Shown here: positions 41,868 to 51,062 of the stretch, piece after piece
Layout of the letters: every line of letters begins with the position of its first letter
Position numbering within the stretch: position 1 is the first letter of the stretch
From: an uncultured Lachnospiraceae bacterium
GTDB lineage: Bacteria; Bacillota; Clostridia; Lachnospirales; Lachnospiraceae
Direction: 5' to 3'
Length of the DNA stretch: 64,000 bases
NCBI GenBank assembly: GCA_910585825.1
Contig: CAJUEY010000004.1
Location: forward strand, 1-64,000
The notes under the pieces: model-generated
What the model was told of the DNA's origin: nothing
Seen by the model: the letters and a program-made list of their open reading frames with translations, nothing else
Databases searched by the model: none
Made by a program: the position numbers and the translations under genes

Positions 41868-42909
41868 ATGATACCTGAAGAAATATTATGCCAATTGTGA
41901 AGAATACAATTGCCGCATCAGTTAAACGCAATACGCATCGTGGATATATCGGTTGGAGCAGTTGTGATAATATTTGTATGGATATGCATGGCTGTCTGGA
42001 TATATGTGCGGAAGCGTTAGAATTGTGTGCGTATACGCCTGTGCTTGAGGCAGCCGCATATATTTTGACGTCCGGCGTGAAACTGGCATCTCATGCAGAC
42101 AGCAGCTCGGGAATGCTTACCGATGTTATTATGTGCACATATGAGTTGATAGATAAATGCACAAAAAAATTGCAAAGCAGGATGAGCGAGTGAGGGATGA
42201 AATGCGGATTATGGCGATTAAGGATGCCATAGAAGAAAAGGATTATGATGAAGCAGAGAAACTCTGTTTAGAGAAAGCAAATGCGGAAGAAACATGGCGT
42301 TATCGCAGCAGTGATCCGGAAGATTGGAATAACATGCTATATGACATTTATAAGGCTGCAGGAAACACTGAAAAATAGATGATACAGGCGAAAAAGCTGC
42401 TGTTCATGGGAAATGGGAAATTTTGGGATGTTTTGAAACAGATTTATATTGACTGCGGTACATGGAATGAGAATTATGAGAGCCTGCTGGACGAATTAAA
42501 GGCCAGTAAACGGAATGTATGCTATCGCAGTGTTCTTGTTGCAGAAAATGAAAAGAAGAGACTGCTTGAGGATGTAATGGAAAATCCGTATGATTTATTT
42601 TATTATGGTGAATGTTTGGTGGAGGATTATCCGGAGCAGATTTATGAATTGTGCTATAAGGTAATAAGTGACAATTGTGCGGGTGCGAAAGATAGAAGAG
42701 AGTATAAGAAAATAACAAAACAGATCGCACAGCTTATGAAATGGAATGGAAATGAGACTGCCAGGTCGTTAATAGAGGAATTAAAGAAGACATATCCGAG
42801 GAGGACGGCGCTTCTGGATGAATTAGAGAAGGTGGAGAAGAAATTTAACGGTACTGCAAATAATCGAACAGCCGAAGCGGAAGACATTACGGCTTTCCGA
42901 CGCGTTTGA
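41868..42909 (+). pseudogene. Degraded gene resembling C-terminal regions of SWIM zinc-finger proteins
   Basis: ATG 41868 (RBS AAGAGGTG) reads MIPEEILCQL then stops. The coding sequence continues in another frame (41888-~42160: MPIVKNTIAASVKRNTHRGY), shifts again near 42160, continues to an in-frame TAG at 42376-42378, and resumes directly with MIQAKKLLFMGNGKFWDVLK to TGA 42909. The last part (LKKTYPRRTALLDELEKVEK) resembles the C-terminal region of proteins with SWIM zinc fingers. Two frameshifts and one amber codon indicate decay. Its 3' tail runs into the tnpV relic. Confidence 0.6.
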
Positions 42910-42912
42910 AAA

Positions 42913-43137
42913 TGGGGACAAAGGCGCTTGGAATATCGGAAACAGTACCGTAAGGTTACATACACCAATCTTCTCACAAGCGGAAAACTCAATGATTACC
43001 TTGCCGACATTGACAGACAGGCACAGGGCATAACGGAACAGCCAAAGGAGGAAAATGCCTTAGAATAGACAGAAAAAATGAATGACGTAAGAGCATGTGC
43101 GAGAGAGATTATGGAGAAAGAAATAATCTACACATAA
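42913..43137 (+). pseudogene. TnpV-family relic from a mobile element
   Basis: WGQRRLEYRKQYRKVTYTNL, LTSGKLNDYLADIDRQAQ and DVRACAREIMEKEII are the conserved core and tail of TnpV proteins of Clostridial transposons. About 15 residues are missing between RQAQ and GITEQ (deletion between similar Gln-Ala-Gln stretches), there is an in-frame TAG after ALE, and the N-terminus is gone. It marks a former mobile element next to the two-component/ABC module. Confidence 0.75.
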
Positions 43138-43145
43138 ACGGCAAT

Positions 43146-43179
43146 GGCGATAGGGTATAAAAACTCTCTCGCCTTTTTT
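43146..43179 (+). terminator. Rho-independent terminator after the tnpV relic
   Basis: GGCGATAGGG (43146-43155) pairs with CTCTCTCGCC (43164-43173; one mismatch and one G-T), followed by six T. Confidence 0.85.
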
Positions 43180-43206
43180 GAATGGATAAAGTTCATATGT
43201 AATTTA

Positions 43207-43235
43207 TTGATATGGTTTGTTTAAATAGCTATACT
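43207..43235 (+). promoter_or_regulatory. Strong sigma-A promoter of the response regulator operon
   Basis: TTGATA (43207-43212), 17 bases, TATACT (43230-43235), 92 bp upstream of the start at 43327. Confidence 0.65.
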
Positions 43236-43280
43236 ATATACAGAGCGTGGGATATTAAAAAATTATGTTTTGTGAGGTTC

Positions 43281-43292
43281 CTGCGACATTTG
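43281..43292. promoter_or_regulatory. Operator-like half site shared with the ABC promoter
   Basis: CTGCGACATTTG (43281-43292) contains GCGACATTT, which resembles the arm GTGACATTTC at 45091-45100, and CTGCGA, which is repeated at 45057 and 45100. A binding site for the encoded response regulator is likely but unproven. Confidence 0.4.
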
Positions 43293-43326
43293 GGTGATAA
43301 AATGACCAAAAACAAGGAGTGGTTTT

Positions 43327-44010
43327 ATGCGGATACTTGTTGTTGAAGATGACAAACTTTTGAATAGTACATTGTGTTACAACCTGTCGATGTCAGGTTA
43401 TGATGTGGACAGTGCTTTGTCAAAAGGAGCAGCGATGAGTTTTTTTACAGAAGAAAAGTATGGGCTTGCTGTGCTTGATGTGAATCTGCCAGATGGAAGT
43501 GGTTTTGATTTATGCAGTGAGATGAAAAAGAAAAATCCCGATACCGCCGTGATTTTTTTGACTGCCCGAGACTTGGAAAGCGACCAGTTAAGGGGGTTTG
43601 AATTGGGCGCTGACGACTATGTCATAAAGCCTTTCCCTATAAGTGTTTTTCAGAAAAAAGTGTCAGCCCTGCTCTCCCGCATTCAAAAGCAAAACGCCAT
43701 AGACTGTTATGATGACGGGAATCTGTTCATCAATTTTTCGGAGATGAGCGCTGCGCTTGCAGGAGAAGATATTTCATTCACAGCTATGGAATACCGGATC
43801 TTAAAAATATTGACAGCAAATATGCAGATTGTTTTGACAAGGCGTATCTTATTGGAAAAGCTATGGGATGCTGATGGGAATTTTGTTGACGAACACGCAT
43901 TGACTTGTGCCATCAGCCGCATCAGGGCAAAAATTGAAGCGGGAAGTTTCCAATATATCAAAACCGTTTACGGAATGGGTTATATGTGGGTTGGAGGGCT
44001 GAAAAAATGA
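43327..44010 (+). CDS. OmpR/PhoB-family response regulator
   Basis: 227 residues. Receiver domain with acidic pair Asp8-Asp9, phospho-acceptor Asp51 (LDVNLPDG), Thr79 and Lys101; C-terminal winged helix (~130-225). RBS AAGGAG before the ATG. Its stop overlaps the kinase start. The gene set regulator, kinase, ABC ATPase, large FtsX permease is the layout of antimicrobial-peptide sensing and resistance modules (BceRSAB type), so it likely controls the exporter genes. Confidence 0.93.
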   Translation: MRILVVEDDKLLNSTLCYNLSMSGYDVDSALSKGAAMSFFTEEKYGLAVLDVNLPDGSGFDLCSEMKKKNPDTAVIFLTARDLESDQLRGFELGADDYVIKPFPISVFQKKVSALLSRIQKQNAIDCYDDGNLFINFSEMSAALAGEDISFTAMEYRILKILTANMQIVLTRRILLEKLWDADGNFVDEHALTCAISRIRAKIEAGSFQYIKTVYGMGYMWVGGLKK

Positions 44011-45038
44011 AAACGGTAAAGTTCTCCATTAACGGGATTTGTGCAGTTATATGTACTTTATTTGCTTTCCTATTTGCAGCAGTCGCTGTTTTTCTTTATC
44101 TGTTGACGGATAATGCCGCTGCCGTTTATGCCGTCTTGTTTTTAGCCGTTCTTGTTTATGGCGGCATGTTTTCTTTTATTGCCATTGTCCGCAAAAAGCT
44201 GACTGCTTTTTCCGACATGCTGTGCAGACAGCTTGACGGGATGATGCAGGGAAATGCAGCGAATTTGGAGTTTGCAGAAGAAGAAAGCCTTTTTTATAAA
44301 ATCAGCCACCGACTCTCCCGATTATATGGCATCATGCGTGAAAACCGCCAGAGCATAGCCAGAGAACGGGAGGACTTGCAGGAATTGATCTCTGATGTAT
44401 CGCATCAAGTTAAAACGCCGATTGCCAATCTGAAAATGATAGAGACAACTTTGTTGGAACGGGATATACAAAAGCAAAAGCAGAAAGAATTTCTTTCTGC
44501 GATGGGCGGGCAGCTTGACAAACTTGATTTTCTTATGCAGGCTCTTATAAAGACATCCCGATTGGAAACAGGTATTATTTCTTTGGAAAAGAAAAAGCAG
44601 CCGATTTATGATACGCTTGCGTCCGCATTGGGCGGGATACTATTAAACGCTGAAAAGAAAAACATTGAGGTTTTTGTGCATTGTCCAGAAAGCATAGAGG
44701 TTACGCATGATAAAAAATGGACGGGAGAAGCCCTGTTCAATATTTTGGACAATGCGGTAAAATATACGCCAGAGGGCGGTGAAATCCGTGTCAAAGCAGA
44801 AAAATGGGAAATGTATTTGAAAATCGACATCTCTGATAATGGAAAAGGGATTCCAGAAAAACATCATGCGGAAATCTTTAAACGTTTTTACCGTGAAAGC
44901 GAAGTCCACGATATAGACGGGATAGGTATCGGTCTGTATCTAACCAGAGAAATCATCACCATGCAGGGCGGATATGTAAAAGTAACTTCCGGTTCTCAAA
45001 TGGGATCAACTTTTTCCGTATTTCTTCCTGCTGACTGA
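44007..45038 (+). CDS. Sensor histidine kinase
   Basis: 343 residues. Two membrane segments (~12-34 and 39-61) with almost no extracellular loop, then a HisKA region with SHQVKTP (His133) and an HATPase domain (NILDNAVKYTPEGG, DNGKGIP, GIGLYLTREI). Kinases of this intramembrane-sensing type usually receive the signal through the cognate ABC transporter. ATG 44007 overlaps the regulator stop and has GGAGGG upstream; the in-frame ATG at 43986 lies inside the regulator. Confidence 0.93.
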   Translation: MKTVKFSINGICAVICTLFAFLFAAVAVFLYLLTDNAAAVYAVLFLAVLVYGGMFSFIAIVRKKLTAFSDMLCRQLDGMMQGNAANLEFAEEESLFYKISHRLSRLYGIMRENRQSIAREREDLQELISDVSHQVKTPIANLKMIETTLLERDIQKQKQKEFLSAMGGQLDKLDFLMQALIKTSRLETGIISLEKKKQPIYDTLASALGGILLNAEKKNIEVFVHCPESIEVTHDKKWTGEALFNILDNAVKYTPEGGEIRVKAEKWEMYLKIDISDNGKGIPEKHHAEIFKRFYRESEVHDIDGIGIGLYLTREIITMQGGYVKVTSGSQMGSTFSVFLPAD

Positions 45039-45042
45039 AAGG

Positions 45043-45122
45043 GAAATGTCACCAAACTGCGAGAATTCAAACATAAATTTCCCTGATACCGTGACATTTC
45101 TGCGAGGATTGAATTCTATAAT
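45043..45122 (+). promoter_or_regulatory. Promoter/operator region of the ABC exporter operon
   Basis: A perfect 10-bp inverted repeat GAAATGTCAC (45043-45052) / GTGACATTTC (45091-45100) and two direct repeats CTGCGAGAATT (45057-45067) and CTGCGAGGATT (45100-45110), 43 bp apart. A consensus -10 TATAAT is at 45117-45122. No good -35 box is present 17 bases before it; instead the right arm and second direct repeat occupy that place, as expected for an activator-dependent promoter. Confidence 0.6.
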
Positions 45123-45153
45123 ATAGCCATCAAAACGAAAGGATGGTGTTCTT

Positions 45154-45837
45154 ATGAGCATTTTACAAGTGACAGAGCTAAAGAAATACTATGGGACAGA
45201 GCCGAACATCACGAAAGCGTTGGATGGCGTGACGCTTGCAATTAACGAGGGGGAGTTTGTTGCCATTATCGGAACGTCAGGCAGTGGCAAATCAACTTTA
45301 CTGAACATGATGGGAGGTCTGGATATTCCAACTTCTGGCAAGATCAAGGTCAGGGGAAAAGAACTGTCAGAGATGAAAGACGAACAGCTCACAATTTTCC
45401 GCAGGCGGAATATCGGATTTATATTTCAGAATTACAACCTTGTTCCTGTCCTAAATGTATATGAAAATATTGTACTGCCCGTAGAATTAGATGGGGACAG
45501 CGTAGACCAGAAGTTCATGGATGACGTTGTGGGGATGCTGGCGCTAAAGGATAAGCTGAATAATATGCCGAACAATCTGTCTGGGGGACAGCAGCAGCGT
45601 GTGGCGATTGCCAGAGCCTTAGTTTCAAAACCGGCAATCATTTTGGCGGACGAGCCGACAGGAAATCTTGACAGCAGGACGAGTAGCGACGTTTTGGGGC
45701 TTTTGAAAGTCACTACAGGTAAATTCAACCAGACAATTGTAATGATTACCCATAATAGCGAAATTGCCCAGCTTGCTGACCGTATCATCCGTATTGAAGA
45801 TGGCAGAATTTCACAGCATGGGGAGGTATCAGCATGA
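45154..45837 (+). CDS. ABC transporter ATP-binding protein (MacB/BceA type)
   Basis: 227 residues. Walker A GTSGSGKST, Q loop FQNYNLVPVLN, signature LSGGQQQRVAIARAL, Walker B IILADEPTGNLDS, H-loop ITHNSE. It belongs to the LolD/MacB/BceA group that works with FtsX-like permeases. Its stop overlaps the permease start (ATGA). With the permease it probably removes or expels a membrane-active peptide, antibiotic or lantibiotic. Confidence 0.95.
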   Translation: MSILQVTELKKYYGTEPNITKALDGVTLAINEGEFVAIIGTSGSGKSTLLNMMGGLDIPTSGKIKVRGKELSEMKDEQLTIFRRRNIGFIFQNYNLVPVLNVYENIVLPVELDGDSVDQKFMDDVVGMLALKDKLNNMPNNLSGGQQQRVAIARALVSKPAIILADEPTGNLDSRTSSDVLGLLKVTTGKFNQTIVMITHNSEIAQLADRIIRIEDGRISQHGEVSA

Positions 45838-48407
45838 GCGATATTCTATTTGGCAATAATAACCGCCATGCTGTCAAAAAGTTGTCAGACCGTTATTTTA
45901 AATCAAATAAGAGCAGAAATATTATTGCCGTTATTGCCATTGTCTTAACAGCTGTATTGTTTACTGCTATTTTCACATTAGGCTCTGGATTGATTGACAC
46001 CGTGCAGGAGCAGAACATCAGAAAAGCGGGCGGGGATGGGCAGGCGGTTTTAAGCTATATCAGCGATGATATTTATAATGACATTGAGGGCAGTTCCCTT
46101 ATTGAAAAGATTGCCTACACGAAAGCAGTTTCCTATCGCATAAAGAACGAAGGATTGGAAAAGTGGCGTTCTGATCTGTGGTATATGGACGATACGGCCT
46201 TAGAGTTTGCCCGCTATGAACCGACGACAGGTCGCAGACCAGAAACTGAAAATGAGATTATTGCGGACACAAAGACATTGGACGCATTAGGCATAAAAGC
46301 GAGGATTGGTGAAACAGTTTCCTTAAAGTATGAAATCAAAGGGACAGAATATGAGACGGATTTTGTTCTTTGTGGTTTTTGGGAAACAGACAGCCTGAGT
46401 AATATTGGACGGATGATTGTTTCCAAATCCTTTATTGACAGCCATTCAGATATTCTGGAATACACATATCGGGAAGATAATGATTATTCGGGTGTTGTGA
46501 CCGCTTATATCATGTTTCGTGGTAAAGGGGACATAGAATCAAAGCTAAGCAGGCTGCTTTCTGAAACAGGCTATACCTGTGACATAATGGGCGGAAACCC
46601 GAAAGAAGAAAACTATATGATTGCCCGTGTCAGCCCTGCATATCAAAGCTCTAACCTGTTTGAAAATCCTACGTTGCTCATTTCCGGCGTGATAGGTATC
46701 CTTTTAATAATAGTCACTGGATATCTGATTATCTATAATATTTTTCAGATATCCGTAATACAGGATATTCAGGCTTATGGGCAGTTAAAGACTTTAGGAA
46801 CAACAAAGCGGCAGATAAAAAAGATGATTAACAGTCAGGCAGCCAATCTTTCTTTGATAGGAATTCCCATTGGTCTGCTGATTGGATTCTTTTTGGGACG
46901 TGCATTAGTGCCATTCCTAATGAATGGAACAATTTATACTGCGGATGCCGGCATAACCGTAACTGCCAACCCGCTAATTTTTATAGGGGCTGCTGCGTTT
47001 GCAGTCTTTACCGTCTTGATTAGCGTGCAAAAGCCTGCCAAAATTGCAGGAACGGTATCTCCAATTGAAGCAATCAAATATACGGAAAATGATAAGTCTG
47101 CATTTAGAGGAAAGAAACATGTGCTTAAAAATTCTACGCATGGAGCAAAAATCTATCGTATGGCGCTGGCAAATTTAGGACGAAACCGTAAGCGTACCGT
47201 GCTTGTAATCGTTTCCATGACGCTATCGTTGGTGTTGTTTAATACAGTATTTACTTTTTCCAGTGGCTTTGATATTAATAAATATATAGCAAAATTTGTA
47301 AATACTGATTTTGTGATTTCGACTGCGGATTATTTTCAATTTCGGTATGAAACGAGCAGCAATGATTTGTCGGAATCCTTTATAGAAACAGTTATGGAAA
47401 GCGACTGTTTTGAAGCGGGCGGAAAATTATATGCAGTCCGTAGTGCGTTGGAAGAAGCCTTTTCTGCTGAAAGCAACGCTTTTTCAAATTACAATACCGA
47501 TGAAAATGGCAACCCGCTTGTGGATTTGTATGGGGCAGATGACTTCCTGCTAAAAAATATGGAAGTCGTGGAAGGAGAGATAGACTGGCAGGCTCTTAAA
47601 ACAGGAAAATATGTTTTGCTTAATGTGGAATGTGACGATAACGGAAATATGATTGACAATCCAGATGTGAAAGTGGGAGATACCGTCCGTTTCAATCATG
47701 TTTCGATGGACGGTCTTTCAAGCGTTACCGATAATCGTTTTGACCTTATCGTAATGGCAAAAGTCTGTGTAAATGAGAATACGGCTACTACCCGAAATAC
47801 TGGCGCAACTCGGTTTTATATGCCGACCGAAAATTATTTGCCGCTTTGCACTTCGCCGCACCTCGTCAGCTTTCCTTTTAATGTAAAGGGCGGGACAGAC
47901 ACACAGATGAAAGAATTTTTAGATGGTTATGTAAAAGATATAGAGCCAGGCATGGATTTTGACTGTAGGGAAACCTATGTAAGCTCTTTTGAAAATCTGA
48001 CTTCGTTAATTGTGACAATCGGCGGGACTTTGAGTATCGTGATTGGCTTTATTGGAATTGTAAATTTTGTAAACTCCGTCCTGACAAGCATTATTACCCG
48101 CAGGAAAGAGTTTGCCATGCTGCAGAGCATCGGCATGACGGGAAAACAGTTGAAAAAGCTTCTTTCCTATGAGGGTTTGTATTATTCGGCAGGAACAATT
48201 CTTGCATCTGTTGTATTTGGAACGCTATTTTCAGTCATAATTGTGAAAGGCATTTCTGACGGTATCTGGTTCTTTACCTACCGCTTTGTGATGTGGCCTA
48301 TGCTGATTATATATCCATGCCTTATCATTCTGACAGTCTTAATACCTGCATTGCTTTATAAACAGATAAGTAAGACGAGTATGATAGAGCGCCTGCGTCA
48401 AAACTAA
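45834..48407 (+). CDS. Large FtsX-like ABC permease
   Basis: 857 residues. One N-terminal membrane helix (~30-55), a long extracellular region, an FtsX domain (~275-405, with LKTLGTTKRQIKKM), another helix (~450-475), a second extracellular region and a C-terminal FtsX domain (~715-855, with MLQSIGMTGKQLKKLLSYEG). This duplicated-FtsX form differs from the ten-helix BceB and resembles the permeases common on Clostridial integrative elements. It is the last gene before a strong terminator. Confidence 0.9.
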   Translation: MSDILFGNNNRHAVKKLSDRYFKSNKSRNIIAVIAIVLTAVLFTAIFTLGSGLIDTVQEQNIRKAGGDGQAVLSYISDDIYNDIEGSSLIEKIAYTKAVSYRIKNEGLEKWRSDLWYMDDTALEFARYEPTTGRRPETENEIIADTKTLDALGIKARIGETVSLKYEIKGTEYETDFVLCGFWETDSLSNIGRMIVSKSFIDSHSDILEYTYREDNDYSGVVTAYIMFRGKGDIESKLSRLLSETGYTCDIMGGNPKEENYMIARVSPAYQSSNLFENPTLLISGVIGILLIIVTGYLIIYNIFQISVIQDIQAYGQLKTLGTTKRQIKKMINSQAANLSLIGIPIGLLIGFFLGRALVPFLMNGTIYTADAGITVTANPLIFIGAAAFAVFTVLISVQKPAKIAGTVSPIEAIKYTENDKSAFRGKKHVLKNSTHGAKIYRMALANLGRNRKRTVLVIVSMTLSLVLFNTVFTFSSGFDINKYIAKFVNTDFVISTADYFQFRYETSSNDLSESFIETVMESDCFEAGGKLYAVRSALEEAFSAESNAFSNYNTDENGNPLVDLYGADDFLLKNMEVVEGEIDWQALKTGKYVLLNVECDDNGNMIDNPDVKVGDTVRFNHVSMDGLSSVTDNRFDLIVMAKVCVNENTATTRNTGATRFYMPTENYLPLCTSPHLVSFPFNVKGGTDTQMKEFLDGYVKDIEPGMDFDCRETYVSSFENLTSLIVTIGGTLSIVIGFIGIVNFVNSVLTSIITRRKEFAMLQSIGMTGKQLKKLLSYEGLYYSAGTILASVVFGTLFSVIIVKGISDGIWFFTYRFVMWPMLIIYPCLIILTVLIPALLYKQISKTSMIERLRQN

Positions 48408-48420
48408 ATTTATCTGTCTA

Positions 48421-48450
48421 AAACCGAGGAGCGATTTGCCCTCGGTTTTT
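48421..48450 (+). terminator. Rho-independent terminator of the exporter operon
   Basis: AAACCGAGG (48421-48429) pairs perfectly with CCTCGGTTT (48440-48448), followed by T. Confidence 0.88.
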
Positions 48451-48636
48451 AAATGTTACAAAGCCGCGAGATTTCGTTTTGAAATTTTGGTATACAAGCG
48501 GGATTGTTGGATTGACAACAGGGGTTATTTATGCAAGATTAGACTACCTGCGGAAAAAGCTGCGGAAGATTTTATAATCATTTCATATAGACGGTTTTTC
48601 ATCTTTTCAAACTTCTTTATAAAAGACTTTATTCTT
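48451..48636. other. Gap with a possible small gene relic
   Basis: A plus-strand frame ending at TAA near 48575 reads VGLTTGVIYARLDYLRKKLR, which looks like the end of a small membrane protein, but there is no convincing start or ribosome binding site. The rest is AT-rich with no feature I can support. No clear terminator for the minus-strand permease is visible. Confidence 0.3.
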
Positions 48637-49971
48637 TCAACAGAGCTTTTTATAATTAGAAATCCCCACATATTGTTTGCTTATGGTATATACCACAAAA
48701 AAATAGCAAACATAAAAAAACAGGAAACATATCGAAAAACAGAAAGCAGCCATCAGAAGAATATTGTGCATGCCAATAGGCAGTAGCAAATTTAATTTCA
48801 GATTTACCAGTGGAATACTAAAAAGCAGAACCAAAAGTGGCATAAACATCGGCATAAGCAATCTGCCTGCAATCTGTTTTTTTACTAATTCCTTTATTTG
48901 TTTATTGCTTTTCCCAATATAAGACAATACCTTAATGCCTTTTGATTCCCGTTTTAATTCTACAATCAGCTGTAAAGACAAAACTGAAAAATATATAACA
49001 ATAAAAATAAGACAAAGGCTTATCTGCAAAACTCCCATCCATTGTTGGCTATCCGTATTAAATATATGAATACTGGGTTGAAGCATAATTACCCCGCAAA
49101 AGAAAGACATCGCTGAAAACAATAAGCAAATGCACAAAATCATATTAATAACAGCGCTTGTTTTTAAACTTGATGTTATCTGCCCAATCATATAAAGCCG
49201 ATTTTTATGATATAGAGAACTGGGCTGTTTCTGTCTTATTGCATATAAATACCCAAATAACCATTTGTAACAAATAAAAATAGAACTCAATAAAGGAATT
49301 GCAATAATGGATAAAATTGGGAAAGCAATATATTTGGGCAAAAAAACTATTGCACACAAAAGTCCTGTTAAGCATACTAAATCAATAAGAAAGACGATTC
49401 CCCATCTCTTATAGGCATTTCCGTCGCTGATTTTTTGATTACGGTCTTTTTCGTAAATCAACTCCTGTATTTGCAATTTGTCAATAACATGCTTTTTACA
49501 AAATGCGCAAAGACATTCAACCAAACAAAAATAGAAAAATGTCTGTAATATACTCCATCCAAAAAGTGATAGATTCATTTCATTTTTTTTATGCAACACT
49601 GCAATACAAAGTGCGGCATATATACCAAATCCAATCAACACCCCTGCTATAAAGCAGGCAATCCCTATTATTAGAAATTCACACAGAAACATAAAAGATA
49701 ATTTGCTTTTTTCCATTCCCAACAGTAAGTAGTTGGCAAACTCTTTTGCACGTTGTTTCAACATGAAGGAATCAATGTATCCAACCAATATAACCAAAAG
49801 TAAAGTGATTAAAATCGGTAAAGAAATTGTTTGGAAGCCAACTTGTTTCCCTGCAATGGCAATACAGTTGGATACTTCCATAATTGATAATAAAATTGTC
49901 ATTGTCGTAATATATAAAAGATAATTTACGATAGAACGCTTTGCATTACGAATTGATAGTTTAAAGTACAT
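48637..49971 (-). CDS. FtsX-like ABC permease (ten-helix type)
   Basis: 444 residues with about eight to ten membrane segments. The N-terminus MYFKLSIRNAKRSIVNYLLY is typical of BceB-like FtsX permeases, but the protein is shorter than BceB (~650) and lacks its large extracellular domain. A conserved cytoplasmic turn is IKVLSYIGKSNKQIKELVKK. ATG 49971 with GGGGGATG upstream is chosen. It overlaps the end of the XRE-ABC gene by 11 bases, so the two are coupled and form one transporter. The region is visibly more AT-rich than its surroundings, a hint of transfer. Confidence 0.85.
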   Translation of the reverse strand: MYFKLSIRNAKRSIVNYLLYITTMTILLSIMEVSNCIAIAGKQVGFQTISLPILITLLLVILVGYIDSFMLKQRAKEFANYLLLGMEKSKLSFMFLCEFLIIGIACFIAGVLIGFGIYAALCIAVLHKKNEMNLSLFGWSILQTFFYFCLVECLCAFCKKHVIDKLQIQELIYEKDRNQKISDGNAYKRWGIVFLIDLVCLTGLLCAIVFLPKYIAFPILSIIAIPLLSSIFICYKWLFGYLYAIRQKQPSSLYHKNRLYMIGQITSSLKTSAVINMILCICLLFSAMSFFCGVIMLQPSIHIFNTDSQQWMGVLQISLCLIFIVIYFSVLSLQLIVELKRESKGIKVLSYIGKSNKQIKELVKKQIAGRLLMPMFMPLLVLLFSIPLVNLKLNLLLPIGMHNILLMAAFCFSICFLFFYVCYFFVVYTISKQYVGISNYKKLC

Positions 49972-51040
49972 TATTTTCATCCCCCGCAATCCATGCCATC
50001 TTTTCTAAAATGCTTGTGAAAAAAGCCTGTTTGCTTTCTTGTTTCCGATTCAGCGCTGTTTTTATCTTTCCATCTTTCATAAACAATATTTGGTCGCAGT
50101 AACTGGCTGACAGGACGTCATGTGTAACCATTAAAATTGTTGCCCCATAATCATTACGGAGCATAGTAAAAGTATCCAAGAGTTGTTTGGCGGCATTGGA
50201 ATCTAAAGCTCCTGTCGGCTCATCTGCAAGTATTATGTCTGGATTTACTGAAACTGCCCTTGCACAGGCACATCGTTGTCTTTGACCACCGGATACCTCA
50301 TAAGGAAATTTATTCAATATAGTGGATATATCAAGTCTTTCCGATAAATTAAGGACAATTTGCTTAATCTTATTCTTTGGAATTTCCTTTACTGTCAAAG
50401 CTAAAGCGATATTCTCATAAATTGTTAATGTCTCAAGTAAATTATATTCTTGAAAAACAAACCCCAAATGCTCCCGCCGAAACTTTGCTTTATCTATTTC
50501 AGATAAATCCACAATATCCTGTCCATTAATTTCAATCGTTCCATTTGTCGGAGTATCTATTGTTGCAATTAGATTCAGCAGAGTTGTTTTTCCAGAACCA
50601 GATGCTCCCATAATACCTACAAAACTCCCATACGGAATTTGAAAGCTGACACTATCTACGGCTAAAGTCGATGTATTTTCTGTGTTATAAATTTTTGAAA
50701 CATTCCGCACTTCTAATACATTCTTAGCTTCAATGCCGTCGTCCCTTAATTCCCATTTGTCACTCCCTAGCCAATTTGTGATGACTTCCAAAAGTATCTT
50801 CTCTGTTTTTTCTTTCAGATTTTCTTCTGAAATATGTTCTCCTGCTAATAATTCATTTAATGTAATCTCCAAAAGACTGCATAAAGGCATAAACAAAGAT
50901 AAGTCTGGCATAGACCTGCCTGTTTCCCATTTTGATACAGCTTTATCTGTAATTCCCAATTTTTCCCCCAGTTGATTTTGTGTCCATCCTTTTGCCTTAC
51001 GGCAATCAGAAATGAATGCACCTATCTTTATTTGATTCAT
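49961..51040 (-). CDS. ABC ATPase fused to an N-terminal XRE helix-turn-helix domain
   Basis: 359 residues. Residues ~5-62 are an XRE/Cro HTH (AFISDCRKAKGWTQNQLGEK, then AVSKWETGRSMPDL). After a linker, residues ~108-335 are a complete ABC ATPase with Walker A GASGSGKTT (145-153), signature VSGGQRQR, Walker B IILADEPTGALDS and the H-loop VTHD. The start has AGGAGGAG upstream. The ATPase belongs to the same MacB/BceA group as the one at 45154. A single chain that binds DNA and powers the transporter could couple transport activity to its own transcription. The two domains are in one unbroken frame, so this is not a sequencing fusion of separate genes as far as can be seen. Confidence 0.9.
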   Translation of the reverse strand: MNQIKIGAFISDCRKAKGWTQNQLGEKLGITDKAVSKWETGRSMPDLSLFMPLCSLLEITLNELLAGEHISEENLKEKTEKILLEVITNWLGSDKWELRDDGIEAKNVLEVRNVSKIYNTENTSTLAVDSVSFQIPYGSFVGIMGASGSGKTTLLNLIATIDTPTNGTIEINGQDIVDLSEIDKAKFRREHLGFVFQEYNLLETLTIYENIALALTVKEIPKNKIKQIVLNLSERLDISTILNKFPYEVSGGQRQRCACARAVSVNPDIILADEPTGALDSNAAKQLLDTFTMLRNDYGATILMVTHDVLSASYCDQILFMKDGKIKTALNRKQESKQAFFTSILEKMAWIAGDENNVL

Positions 51041-51062
51041 TACAATTCCTCCTCCAACAATT

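Noticed and set aside
48478..48577. A 32-codon frame starting TTG with a membrane-like sequence
   Set aside because: No ribosome binding site, start doubtful; could be a relic, so not called as a gene.
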